Shown one piece after another: positions 37,227 to 45,054 of a stretch of DNA of 64,000 bases (within the stretch, counting starts at the first letter, position 1; each line of letters begins with the position of its first letter). Source of the DNA: Terriglobia bacterium (GTDB lineage Bacteria; Acidobacteriota; Terriglobia; Terriglobales; Acidobacteriaceae); the NCBI GenBank assembly GCA_020073385.1, contig JAIQFH010000044.1, positions 1 through 64,000 on the forward strand, given 5' to 3'. A model generated the notes under the pieces. The model saw only the letters and a list, made by a program, of their open reading frames with translations. It had not been told where the DNA came from and ran no database searches. The translations under genes and the position numbers were made by a program.

Positions 37227-39157
37227 GCTTACATCCCAGAAATGGCAGGGTGATCGCCGCCATCGTGAGCATCGAATTCATTCTGTGCTTCTGCTCATTG
37301 GCCCAAGACCAGACGGCGTCATCTACACAGACCAGCGGGACGCAGCCGGACGCAGCCGTGAACTTCGAGATGCCGAAATCGCACAATCCTCTGAACGCGT
37401 ACACCCCAGATTCGGTCCCTGAGCCTGCCCTGTCGAATTCTCCTCATCTTGAGCAGTTGGTGCGTGATGGCAAGCTTTACCTTTCTTTGAAGGATGCCAT
37501 TGATCTCGCGCTTGAAGACAATCTCGATCTGGCCATCGCTCGCTACAACCTGCCCATCGCGAACACAGATATCCTTCGTACCAAGGCGGGTGGATTCTTT
37601 CGTGGGGTCAACACTGGTGTGGTTCAGGGAACACCAGGCGGAGGTGTTGGCGGATTTGGCACTGGCGCTCCCGGCGCGGGCGCGGGCGGCACTACCGGAG
37701 GCGCAGGCGGCGCAGGAGCTGGCGCTTCCGGACTCGTGCAGTCGACCCTTGGCGCCGGGACAGCGGTCTCGTCCTACGACCCGGCGATTCTTACCTCGAT
37801 CGGCGCCGAGCATCAGACCACACCCCTCGCAAACCTTCAGATCTACGGCGTGCCATCCCTGCAGTTGAACACCGGTTCAAGCACAATAGAATTCCAACAA
37901 GCCTTTCCCACCGGCACCAGCGTCAGCTTCCAGTTCAATAACAACCGCCAGACTAACAATAGCCCGTTCTTCTTCCTCTCGCCGTCCAACAACTCGATGT
38001 TTCGCTTCTCGTTCCAGCAACAACTGCTGGCAGGTTTTGGATTCGGCCCCAATCTGCGTTATCTGCGAATCGCACGCAATAATAAGCGGATCTCCGACAT
38101 TGCTTTCAAAGACCAGGTCATCGCTACAGTCACACAGATTGAAAACATATACTGGGACTTGGTCAGCGCCTATGAGCAGACTCGCGTCAACGAGCAGTCT
38201 TTCGCATTCGCCCAGCAGACGCTGGAGAACACAAAGAAGCAATTGCAGTTGGAAAGTGTCCCCACCATGGAGGTCATGCGGGCCGAAGCTGAAGTCTCTA
38301 AGCGTGCCCAGGAGTTGACCGTCGCCCGGACGAATCTTCAACTGCAAGAAACTCTCATGAAGAATGCCGTTACGAAGAGTCTCGACGACCCGGTACTGGA
38401 ATCGATGCCAGTGGTCCCAACCGACGAACAGACACAGCCTGCACCGATTGAGGCGATGAAGCCGATAGCAGGCTTGATCGCAGACGCGCAGCACAATCGC
38501 CCTGAACTTGCTGAGTCAGACATCGACCTCGTAAACCGCCAGATCAGCCGGCGCGCTGCTCGCAATGCCCTGCTGCCGTCCCTTTCGCTAGTGGGCTTTT
38601 ATGGTGGCTCCGGACTCGCGGGTCCCCTAAATCCTCTGTGCCAGGACTGCACTTCGAGTGTCCCTGTCGATTTCTCGGGAGCCCTCAGAAATGCCTTCAA
38701 TAATTCTTCTCCCGATTACTATATTGGGCTGAACTTGAGTATCCCCATTCGTAACCGTGTCGCGAAGGCAGATCAGTACCGCTCCGAGTTGGAGTATCGC
38801 CAGTCAGAGTTACGCTTGGAACAACTGAAGAAGCAGGTTCGGATCGAAGTGCGCAACGCACAATACGCTCTGGATCAGACCGGAGCGCGAGTTGAGGCGG
38901 CCCGGAAAGCGCGCGATCTGGCACAGCGCACTTTTGATATCACGAAAAAGGAACAGGAACTCGGCGCTGGCTCCAGCTATCAGACGCTTTCTGCACAGCG
39001 TGATCTCGCGTTGGCAGAACTTGATCTCGTAGGCGCGATGACTACATATCAGAAAGCGAAAGTCGAATTGGATCGCGCTACCGGCACAACCTTGGAACAT
39101 AATGGCATACTGATTCAGGACGCAATCAGCGGAGTGGTCTCCCACCACACGCCCTAA
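37223..39157 (+). CDS. TolC-family outer-membrane efflux channel with glycine-rich insert
   Basis: Would form the outer-membrane duct for the adaptor and permeases upstream. 644 residues from a GTG that overlaps the ATPase 2 stop; signal peptide to about residue 28. Two outer-membrane-efflux repeats: LSLKDAIDLALEDNLDLAIARYN (first half) and later LVNRQISRRAARNALLPSLSL, each followed by long helices (AYEQTRVNEQSFAFAQQTLE; KKQVRIEVRNAQYALDQTGA). It is longer than classical TolC (about 470 mature residues), mainly because of an N-terminal extension and a low-complexity Gly/Ala segment (about 138-170: TPGGGVGGFGTGAPGAGAGG and on). The insert is coded by GC-rich quasi-repeats and lies near the first helix-to-strand transition. 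Confidence 0.88.
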   Translation: MSLHPRNGRVIAAIVSIEFILCFCSLAQDQTASSTQTSGTQPDAAVNFEMPKSHNPLNAYTPDSVPEPALSNSPHLEQLVRDGKLYLSLKDAIDLALEDNLDLAIARYNLPIANTDILRTKAGGFFRGVNTGVVQGTPGGGVGGFGTGAPGAGAGGTTGGAGGAGAGASGLVQSTLGAGTAVSSYDPAILTSIGAEHQTTPLANLQIYGVPSLQLNTGSSTIEFQQAFPTGTSVSFQFNNNRQTNNSPFFFLSPSNNSMFRFSFQQQLLAGFGFGPNLRYLRIARNNKRISDIAFKDQVIATVTQIENIYWDLVSAYEQTRVNEQSFAFAQQTLENTKKQLQLESVPTMEVMRAEAEVSKRAQELTVARTNLQLQETLMKNAVTKSLDDPVLESMPVVPTDEQTQPAPIEAMKPIAGLIADAQHNRPELAESDIDLVNRQISRRAARNALLPSLSLVGFYGGSGLAGPLNPLCQDCTSSVPVDFSGALRNAFNNSSPDYYIGLNLSIPIRNRVAKADQYRSELEYRQSELRLEQLKKQVRIEVRNAQYALDQTGARVEAARKARDLAQRTFDITKKEQELGAGSSYQTLSAQRDLALAELDLVGAMTTYQKAKVELDRATGTTLEHNGILIQDAISGVVSHHTP

Positions 39158-39163
39158 ACAATC

Positions 39164-40573
39164 ATGCCCACGTCAGTCAAAACCGGAGACGAAGTCACGC
39201 TGTCCCGGCCAGACTCCGGAGCGCCCATCCGGATTCTGGCCGCGGATGATCAGGAACATATTCTCGACGCTTTGGAGTTCCTCCTTCGTCCGCAGGGATA
39301 CCGCGTCGACAAGGCCCGCTCTCCTGTATTGGTGCGCGAGGCTTTGAAGAGCACTTCCTACGACGCCATCCTCATCGATCTGAATTACACCCGAGATACT
39401 ACGTCCGGGCAGGAAGGACTCGATCTGCTCTCGGAAATCGTGGCAGTCGATGCCACCGTTCCCGTCATCGTCATGACCGCCTGGGCCAATGTTGAACTGG
39501 CGGTCGAAGCGATGCGCCGTGGCGCCCGCGACTTTGTGCAGAAACCTTGGGAGAACGAACGCCTGGTATCGATTTTGCGAACACAGGTGGAGTTACATCG
39601 AGCGCTGCAGCACGCCGCACGTCTGGAGGCCGAAAACCGCCTGTTGCGTGCAGAGGGCCGTCCGGAGTTTCTTGCGACTGCGCCCGCGATGCAGGCTGTT
39701 CTGGAAACGATCGCACGGGTCGGGCCCTCTGATGCCAACGTCCTGATCACCGGCGAGCACGGGACTGGCAAAGAAGTTGTGGCGCGTACCTTACATGCGC
39801 TCTCCGCGCGCGCATCTCGCTCTCTGGTAGCGGTAAATACGGGTGCAATTCCAGACGGAGTGTTTGAGAGCGAGTTGTTTGGCCACGTTAAAGGCGCATT
39901 CACAGACGCGCGTACCGACCGCATTGGCCGGTTCGAACTCGCTGACGGCGGCACAATTTTTCTGGACGAGATCGGCAACGTTCCCCTTCGCCAGCAAGCC
40001 AAGCTTCTGCGTGTTCTTGAGTCTGGCGAGGTGGAGCGGGTGGGTTCCTCCCGCTCGCGCCGCGTGAATGTGCGCGTGCTTTCCGCCACCAACACGGACC
40101 TCCCCGCCGCATGCCAGGCGGGACAATTCCGTGAGGATCTTCTTTTTCGGCTAAATACCGTTGAGGTTCGGGTTCCGCCACTGCGTGAAAGACGCGAGGA
40201 CATCGCTTTGCTGGGGGCGCATTTCCTTGCGCGTTATGCCGCGCGATACCGGCGTCCAGTGCAGAGATTCGATACGGCGGCATTGCAAGCGATGATGCAA
40301 TACTCCTGGCCTGGAAACGTGCGGGAATTGGAACACACGATTGAGCGGGCCGTACTAATGAGCCGCACGCCGGAGATCCAGCCCGCCGATCTCTCGCTGA
40401 GTTCTCCTCGCGCTCAGACTCAGAACCTGGAAGACCTCAGCCTTGAGGCGGTGGAAGCGGTCTTGGTGCGCAAGGCGCTGCAGCGGTTTCAGGGTAACGT
40501 CAGCCAGGCGGCGGAAGCGCTGGGCTTGAGCCGCGGCGCGCTTTATCGGCGCATGGAGAAATATGGGCTCTAG
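39164..40573 (+). CDS. NtrC-family sigma-54-dependent response regulator
   Basis: 469 residues. Receiver domain (23-140) with acidic pocket Asp28-Asp29, phospho-acceptor Asp72, Thr105 and Lys127. AAA+ domain (170-400) with Walker A GEHGTGKE (197-204), the sigma-54 contact loop as GAFTDA (244-249; the family consensus is GAFTGA), Walker B GTIFLDEI and arginine-finger region FREDLLFRLN. A Fis-type helix-turn-helix ends the protein (GNVSQAAEALGLSRGALYRR). It starts 6 bp after the TolC gene and overlaps the kinase gene by 11 bp. The candidate enhancer palindrome and sigma-54 promoter in front of this same cluster make autoregulation of the whole operon likely (inference). Confidence 0.95.
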   Translation: MPTSVKTGDEVTLSRPDSGAPIRILAADDQEHILDALEFLLRPQGYRVDKARSPVLVREALKSTSYDAILIDLNYTRDTTSGQEGLDLLSEIVAVDATVPVIVMTAWANVELAVEAMRRGARDFVQKPWENERLVSILRTQVELHRALQHAARLEAENRLLRAEGRPEFLATAPAMQAVLETIARVGPSDANVLITGEHGTGKEVVARTLHALSARASRSLVAVNTGAIPDGVFESELFGHVKGAFTDARTDRIGRFELADGGTIFLDEIGNVPLRQQAKLLRVLESGEVERVGSSRSRRVNVRVLSATNTDLPAACQAGQFREDLLFRLNTVEVRVPPLRERREDIALLGAHFLARYAARYRRPVQRFDTAALQAMMQYSWPGNVRELEHTIERAVLMSRTPEIQPADLSLSSPRAQTQNLEDLSLEAVEAVLVRKALQRFQGNVSQAAEALGLSRGALYRRMEKYGL

Positions 40574-42008
40574 CCCCATTGCTCCGAAGCCAAACCGTCC
40601 CCGAAAACGTACCCGCCTTCTCTATGAACATCGCATCAGCTTGTATTCTTTCCTGGTCGCGCTCCCCGCTCTTCTAGTGAGCACAGTCCTCGTGTGGATG
40701 CAGCCTTGGAGCACCAGCTCTCGGCTGGCTCTGACGGGCGCTGAACTCTTTGTATGGTGGCTGCTCGCTCTCGCACTCCAGGAGCAAACCACACGACCTC
40801 TGCAGACGCTGGCCAACGTCATCGGATCGCTGCGCGAGGAAGACTACTCATTCCGTGCCCGCAATGCGACCGCAGACGACGCGCTCGGCGAGCTTTCTCT
40901 TGAAGTAAATGCATTGGCCGACATGCTTTCTTCGGAGAAAGTGCGCACGATTGAAGCAACCGCGCTGTTGCAGCGCGTGGTCGATGAAATCGATGCTCCT
41001 TTATTCGCATTTGATCCCGCTACGCAGTTACGTCTGGTGAATCCCGCGGGCGAGCACCTGCTTCGCCAAAACAGAATTCGAATGATGGGGCGCAAGGCAA
41101 AAGAACTGGGGCTGCACGAATGTCTCACTGCGACTAACGAGACCGTCGTCGAGCTCAATGTCGGTGAGTCGCAGGTGCGCTGGCTCTTGCGGCGGAGTTC
41201 CTTTCGACAGGCTGGCGTACCTCACACTCTCGTGGTGCTATCCGATGTGAGTCGAGCACTTCGGGAAGAGGAGAGACGTGCCTGGCAGAGACTGATTCGA
41301 GTACTGGGCCACGAACTGAGCAATTCTCTCGCGCCCATTAAGTCGATTGCCGGAAGCCTCAGCTCGCGGGTTCAGTCAACCGACATCGATCCCGCCGTGC
41401 GCAGTGATCTCCAGCGAGGGCTTGAGATTATCGAGACGCGCTCAGCTTCTCTGCAACGCTTTCTCGAGGCATACCGCAAATTGGCTCAGATGCCAAAACC
41501 CAATCTGAAAGATGTCCCGCTGGGCGCTCTCGTCTCGCGTGTGGCGGCTCTTGAGGTGCGGGTTAAGGTGTGTGTGAGGGAGGGACCGGAGGTCATTTTT
41601 CAGGCCGATCCCGATCAACTGGAGCAGATGCTGATCAACCTGATCCGGAATGCCGCCGACGCGGTTCTGGAAAATACCGACGCCGCAGCGAAAGAGCCAT
41701 GCGAACCAGGAGCTCTCACGCAAGTGGCTGACGTCATAGTTCGCTGGGATGCTGATGCGAATCAAGTCATGCTGGCCATTGAAGACCAGGGACCGGGGCT
41801 CCTGAATCCCGCCAATGTGTTCACGCCCTTCTACACAACCAAACCGAACGGAAGCGGCGTAGGTCTGGTTCTATGCCGGCAGATCGCGGAAGCCCATGGC
41901 GGTTCGATCGAAATCAGCAATCGGCAAGACAGCCACGGCTGCCTGGTCAAGGTTGTACTGCCGAGATCAGCATACAGCTCGACACCGCAGACTAATTTCC
42001 GAAACTGA
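40563..42008 (+). CDS. Membrane sensor histidine kinase, partner of the NtrC-type regulator
   Basis: 481 residues. Two membrane helices (about 27-47 and 56-74) with almost no periplasmic loop between them, so the signal is probably sensed in the membrane or cytoplasm. A HAMP-like segment (78-130) and a PAS domain (131-230) follow. Phospho-acceptor His250 lies in RVLGHELSNSLAPIK, an H-box of the NtrB/NtrY-like type. The ATPase motifs are the N-box NLIRNAADAV, G1 EDQGPG, FTPFYTTK, and G2 GSGVGLVLC. The start lies inside the regulator gene (11-bp overlap). It closes the 15-gene cluster. No intrinsic terminator is seen behind it. Confidence 0.93.
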   Translation: MGSSPIAPKPNRPRKRTRLLYEHRISLYSFLVALPALLVSTVLVWMQPWSTSSRLALTGAELFVWWLLALALQEQTTRPLQTLANVIGSLREEDYSFRARNATADDALGELSLEVNALADMLSSEKVRTIEATALLQRVVDEIDAPLFAFDPATQLRLVNPAGEHLLRQNRIRMMGRKAKELGLHECLTATNETVVELNVGESQVRWLLRRSSFRQAGVPHTLVVLSDVSRALREEERRAWQRLIRVLGHELSNSLAPIKSIAGSLSSRVQSTDIDPAVRSDLQRGLEIIETRSASLQRFLEAYRKLAQMPKPNLKDVPLGALVSRVAALEVRVKVCVREGPEVIFQADPDQLEQMLINLIRNAADAVLENTDAAAKEPCEPGALTQVADVIVRWDADANQVMLAIEDQGPGLLNPANVFTPFYTTKPNGSGVGLVLCRQIAEAHGGSIEISNRQDSHGCLVKVVLPRSAYSSTPQTNFRN

Positions 42009-42016
42009 CGTCAGTT
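42003..42016. repeat. 14-bp perfect palindrome across the kinase stop codon
   Basis: AACTGAC-GTCAGTT, with no central spacer; it includes the TGA stop. Without a loop or T-run it is not a normal terminator and looks more like a protein-binding site. It could also be a chance palindrome. Confidence 0.3.
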
Positions 42017-42062
42017 CACACTTCTGCTTAGCTGCGGAAGCAGTCCCGCGTTCGTGAAAATA

Positions 42063-42407
42063 TCAGGGGCGCTGACGAACCTCAGCCGCCATGCCTGCCG
42101 ACTCGCTCGCAACTGGGCGACGTGGCGGAAGTGGGTTGGTTCCAGCCGGCGGCCGGCGCTCGATGATTCCGATGACCGGAGCCTCGTTCAGTCCGTCGAC
42201 ATAGGGTAGAGAAGCAAATACCTGCTCGCTGCACATGCGGTCGATCATGCGCTGCTGCCGTCCGCTGAGAACGGCGTGAGGGAGAATCGGAAAATTGCGG
42301 AACACCCACAACAGATATACCCGCTGGAGGAATGATGGCATTATGTAACGCGGCCCGATGGGTGTCTGCACCTGCACCACACCGGCCGCCAGTTTGTCTA
42401 TCAACAT
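42063..42407 (-). CDS. Small conserved protein of unknown function
   Basis: 114 residues. I do not recognise a named domain. The centre (GPRYIMPSFLQRVYLLWVFRNFP, then LSGRQQRMIDRMC) is well ordered: one aromatic-rich hydrophobic helix followed by an amphipathic helix. It resembles short proteins I associate with acidobacteria near PilZ or two-component genes, but that is memory rather than a search. The C-terminal 25 residues are Pro-rich and probably unstructured. It is convergent with the kinase gene (54-bp gap) and downstream of the PilZ gene on the same strand. Confidence 0.55.
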   Translation of the reverse strand: MLIDKLAAGVVQVQTPIGPRYIMPSFLQRVYLLWVFRNFPILPHAVLSGRQQRMIDRMCSEQVFASLPYVDGLNEAPVIGIIERRPPAGTNPLPPRRPVASESAGMAAEVRQRP

Positions 42408-42618
42408 ACTGGGCCCGTCCGTATCCTAAGTTTGGCCAGAGCAATTCTAGGGCCGCCATTATTGCACCGCTAGGGATGCAAGGGAAGCCTTTTTTTCACA
42501 GCTTCAACCAGACTTCATCGGCAAATCGAGCAGTAGATTTTAGGACCGTGCATTTTTGGGGTTGCGGGGGCGTGATCTTGCACGCACGCCACTGGGGCAA
42601 ATCGCCCCGAACCGCCCG

Positions 42619-42948
42619 TCAGACAGCTACTTCGGGGAGGATGTCCATACGGCGGATCTGGGCAGCCACCCCGAAGTCGGAGCCCTGTTCCTCGACCCGG
42701 ACAATGGTCGCCTGGCAGCAGACCCAGCACTTCTCGCCGGAGGTCAGTTCGGGTGGGAGGATTAGAACCAATTCGACGTCGGCTCCCTTCTCCATCTTCG
42801 AATTGGTATAGAGGAAGACGCCGTTTGCGCTGACGTCGCGGGTTTCGGCCGTGTGATCGATGCCCTTCGTGGTGCGGACACGTGTGGAGACACGCGTGGG
42901 GATTCTGGTTCCAGAGCGACGCTCGCCGTCGGGCTTCATAGGGCTCAC
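42619..42948 (-). CDS. PilZ-domain protein (probable c-di-GMP receptor)
   Basis: 109 residues, essentially one PilZ domain. The c-di-GMP contact motifs are present: RxxxR as Arg11-SGT-Arg15 and DxSxxG as Asp38-Val-Ser40-AN-Gly43, followed by beta-strands (GVFLYTNS, DVELVLILP, KCWVCCQATIVRVEEQ). Two vicinal cysteines (WVCC) are unusual but not part of the motif. The start is uncertain: GTG 42948 or ATG 42939, with no clear ribosome-binding site for either. The partner that it would control is unknown; a GGDEF enzyme that could supply the ligand is encoded at 55716-57563. Confidence 0.82.
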   Translation of the reverse strand: MSPMKPDGERRSGTRIPTRVSTRVRTTKGIDHTAETRDVSANGVFLYTNSKMEKGADVELVLILPPELTSGEKCWVCCQATIVRVEEQGSDFGVAAQIRRMDILPEVAV

Positions 42949-43035
42949 AAATGGCCCACTAACTCTACACCAAGCCGGGCGATTGGACGAGGGGTTCCGG
43001 GCTCCAAGTTGCGGAGCCCGGATTCGGAGCGGTGG

Positions 43036-44499
43036 TCAGATATTGGGGCGCTTCGAGCGAGCGGCCGGAACGACCAGAGCCTGTTCCATGGTCGGCATGT
43101 TGTTGCCGCGGAGTTTGGCTTCGGCTGCATGTAACTTCTCGGTCTGCATCGTCTGGTAGTAGGCCTGAACCAGCAGTTCCATGGTGAAAGGATTGTCCTG
43201 ATCCTCTTCCAGGCGCGCGATGGCATCTTCGTACTTCTTCTCATCCATCAGGAGCGTTCCCGCGGCTCCGTTGTAGGAGCTTTGGATCACGCGGTTGCGG
43301 CTGCCGTTGGCCATGGCTTCCAGATGCTGCAAGGACTTGTCGGCGAGCGGCTGATTCCCGGCGTGCGCAGCATGCACGACACGGTTGCGCAAAATGCGTG
43401 AGAGCTCTTCCTCGCGGTCTGAAATCGAGATGGTGGAGCGATGATCCAGTGATTCTTCGGCCAGCTTGAGATGCCTGAGCGCGACGTTGTCGTCAGCCTG
43501 ATACTCGGCCATATGCCGCAGCGCCTGCGCTTCCTGCAGATCGTGATTCTTGGCGTGAGCGGACTCAGCGATCTGCTGGAACTGCCGGTCGGCTTCAGCG
43601 TAGTTGCCGTCGCGGACGTAGGTCATCGCCTTCTGCATGGCATAGGTCAGGCGATCGGCTTCGTTGTGGGCGAAGCGAATGGCCTTGTCATACTCGATGC
43701 GAGCCTGCTCCTGATTGCCCATCAGCGCGTAGGTGTCGCCGAGACCGAGTTGCGAGGTCACGAAGTCCGGGTCCATCTTGAGCGCGGCGCGATAGTGGGC
43801 CAGGGAACTCTCGAAATCGCCGGCCATGCGTTTCAGTTCGCCGTAGGAATCCTGCGGATTGGGCTCTTTCGGAAGCAGGGCGACGTAACGATCCATCGCC
43901 TCAAACGCCTTGTCGAATTCGCGGTTGCGCGCTTCGACATACGCCAGATCGTTGAGCGCAGCGGGATAATTCTTGTCGATCGTAAGCGCGTGCTCCATCA
44001 TGTGACGCGCATGATCGTTACCGTTCTCTCCCATCAGCCAGTTGCCGGCGAGGTAGTACAGATGCTTGTCGCGGGGATACATGGCGAGCATGTCGTTCAT
44101 CGCCGTGATGCCGCCGAGGAAGTCTCCTTCTTCGACTTTGACGATCCAGGCAACCATCAACTGTTCGCCGGGAGTGGTCCTGGAAGCAAGATCTTTGGCC
44201 TTGGCGCGAGCTGCGCTGACTTCCTGAGGATTGCCGCTGTTGAATGCGATCCAGGCCCAAGCGACGGCGAGATTGGGATCTTCTTTCACCGCGGCGCGCC
44301 AGTCGTCGTTGCAGCGCTCAAGGTAAAGATTCTCGTAATCTTCCATGCCCTTGACGTAGAGCCCGCGGGCTTTGGCGGACGAAGTCGTGATCGGCAACGT
44401 GGCGGACTTAGCAGGCTTGGCACCGTGCGCAAACAGCGGCAGGGCGAACAAAGCGACAGCCAGGACTGCACAGGACTTCGATAAAAGAGCGCGGCGCAT
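43036..44499 (-). CDS. Exported TPR-repeat protein
   Basis: 487 residues with signal peptide (about 1-26, ending FAHGA). The body is a run of tetratricopeptide-like helical pairs, clearest at YLAGNWLMGENGNDHARHMM, YPAALNDLAYVEARNREFDK, ALKMDPDFVTSQLGLGDTYA and AEADRQFQQIAESAHAKNHD. No catalytic domain is visible, so it is probably a periplasmic scaffold or assembly factor. The ATG has GGAG 8 bases upstream. The PilZ gene follows 87 bp downstream on the same strand. Confidence 0.82.
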   Translation of the reverse strand: MRRALLSKSCAVLAVALFALPLFAHGAKPAKSATLPITTSSAKARGLYVKGMEDYENLYLERCNDDWRAAVKEDPNLAVAWAWIAFNSGNPQEVSAARAKAKDLASRTTPGEQLMVAWIVKVEEGDFLGGITAMNDMLAMYPRDKHLYYLAGNWLMGENGNDHARHMMEHALTIDKNYPAALNDLAYVEARNREFDKAFEAMDRYVALLPKEPNPQDSYGELKRMAGDFESSLAHYRAALKMDPDFVTSQLGLGDTYALMGNQEQARIEYDKAIRFAHNEADRLTYAMQKAMTYVRDGNYAEADRQFQQIAESAHAKNHDLQEAQALRHMAEYQADDNVALRHLKLAEESLDHRSTISISDREEELSRILRNRVVHAAHAGNQPLADKSLQHLEAMANGSRNRVIQSSYNGAAGTLLMDEKKYEDAIARLEEDQDNPFTMELLVQAYYQTMQTEKLHAAEAKLRGNNMPTMEQALVVPAARSKRPNI

Positions 44500-45054
44500 C
44501 GAGTTCTCCGGAAAGGTCTTATGGGGAGGATCTAACAGTCGCAGGGTAACATCGGCGTAACCAGAGAGCGAGGTGACGAAAGGAGATGGACGGTCAGGGT
44601 TGGGCGCCTAGCGTCAGGCTTCGGGCGTCAGGGGCACCGAGCTAACTTCGGATACGGGGGCCGCTTTTGATTAGCTACTTTTCCATTCTCGAGGATATTA
44701 CTTCTTGGTAACCCTCCCCCTCCCCCGGTCTACTGGAATCAATCGGTTAGCGGCAGATCTGGGGACAAAATCTTGGGGCACAATCAGTTGCGGGCAAAAT
44801 CCTCATATCAAAGAGCTTAGCTCCTCCGCTTCGGAAAAGCTACGCTGACGCGTGTACGGATCATGGAACAGATCGCCTGTGGAGCGCAAGGACAAATGTC
44901 ACATCGGGAGCCTGTGGAAATCTGTTTGGGCTCTGCTCGGCCTGGTTCTGGCTGTGGATTGGGCTTCGGCTGTGACTTCAGCTTCCGAGACGCCTCGCTT
45001 CGCTTCGGCGGGGCGGACGAAATACGTCCGCCCCTACACTGTCGACATCGTGAT
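44500..45054. other. Intergenic region, repeats only
   Basis: About 555 bp with no supported gene. The part nearest the TonB-receptor stop codon carries a strong hairpin (separate entry). The remainder is GC-poor by local standards around 44660-44710, near a possible promoter for the TPR gene, but no boxes are clear. Confidence 0.45.
45010..45034 (-). terminator. Hairpin GGGGCGGAC/GTCCGCCCC behind the TonB-receptor gene
   Basis: A perfect 9-bp stem with a 7-base loop ending 20 bp past the receptor stop codon. No T-run follows on the minus strand, so termination is uncertain. It shares the GCGGAC/GTCCGC core with the 50-bp repeats at 48663 and 48893 and may be a member of the same mobile palindrome family. 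Confidence 0.35.

Noticed and set aside
43471-44484. 337-residue plus-strand frame opposite the TPR gene
   Set aside because: Antisense to a gene with signal peptide, repeats and a good ribosome-binding site.
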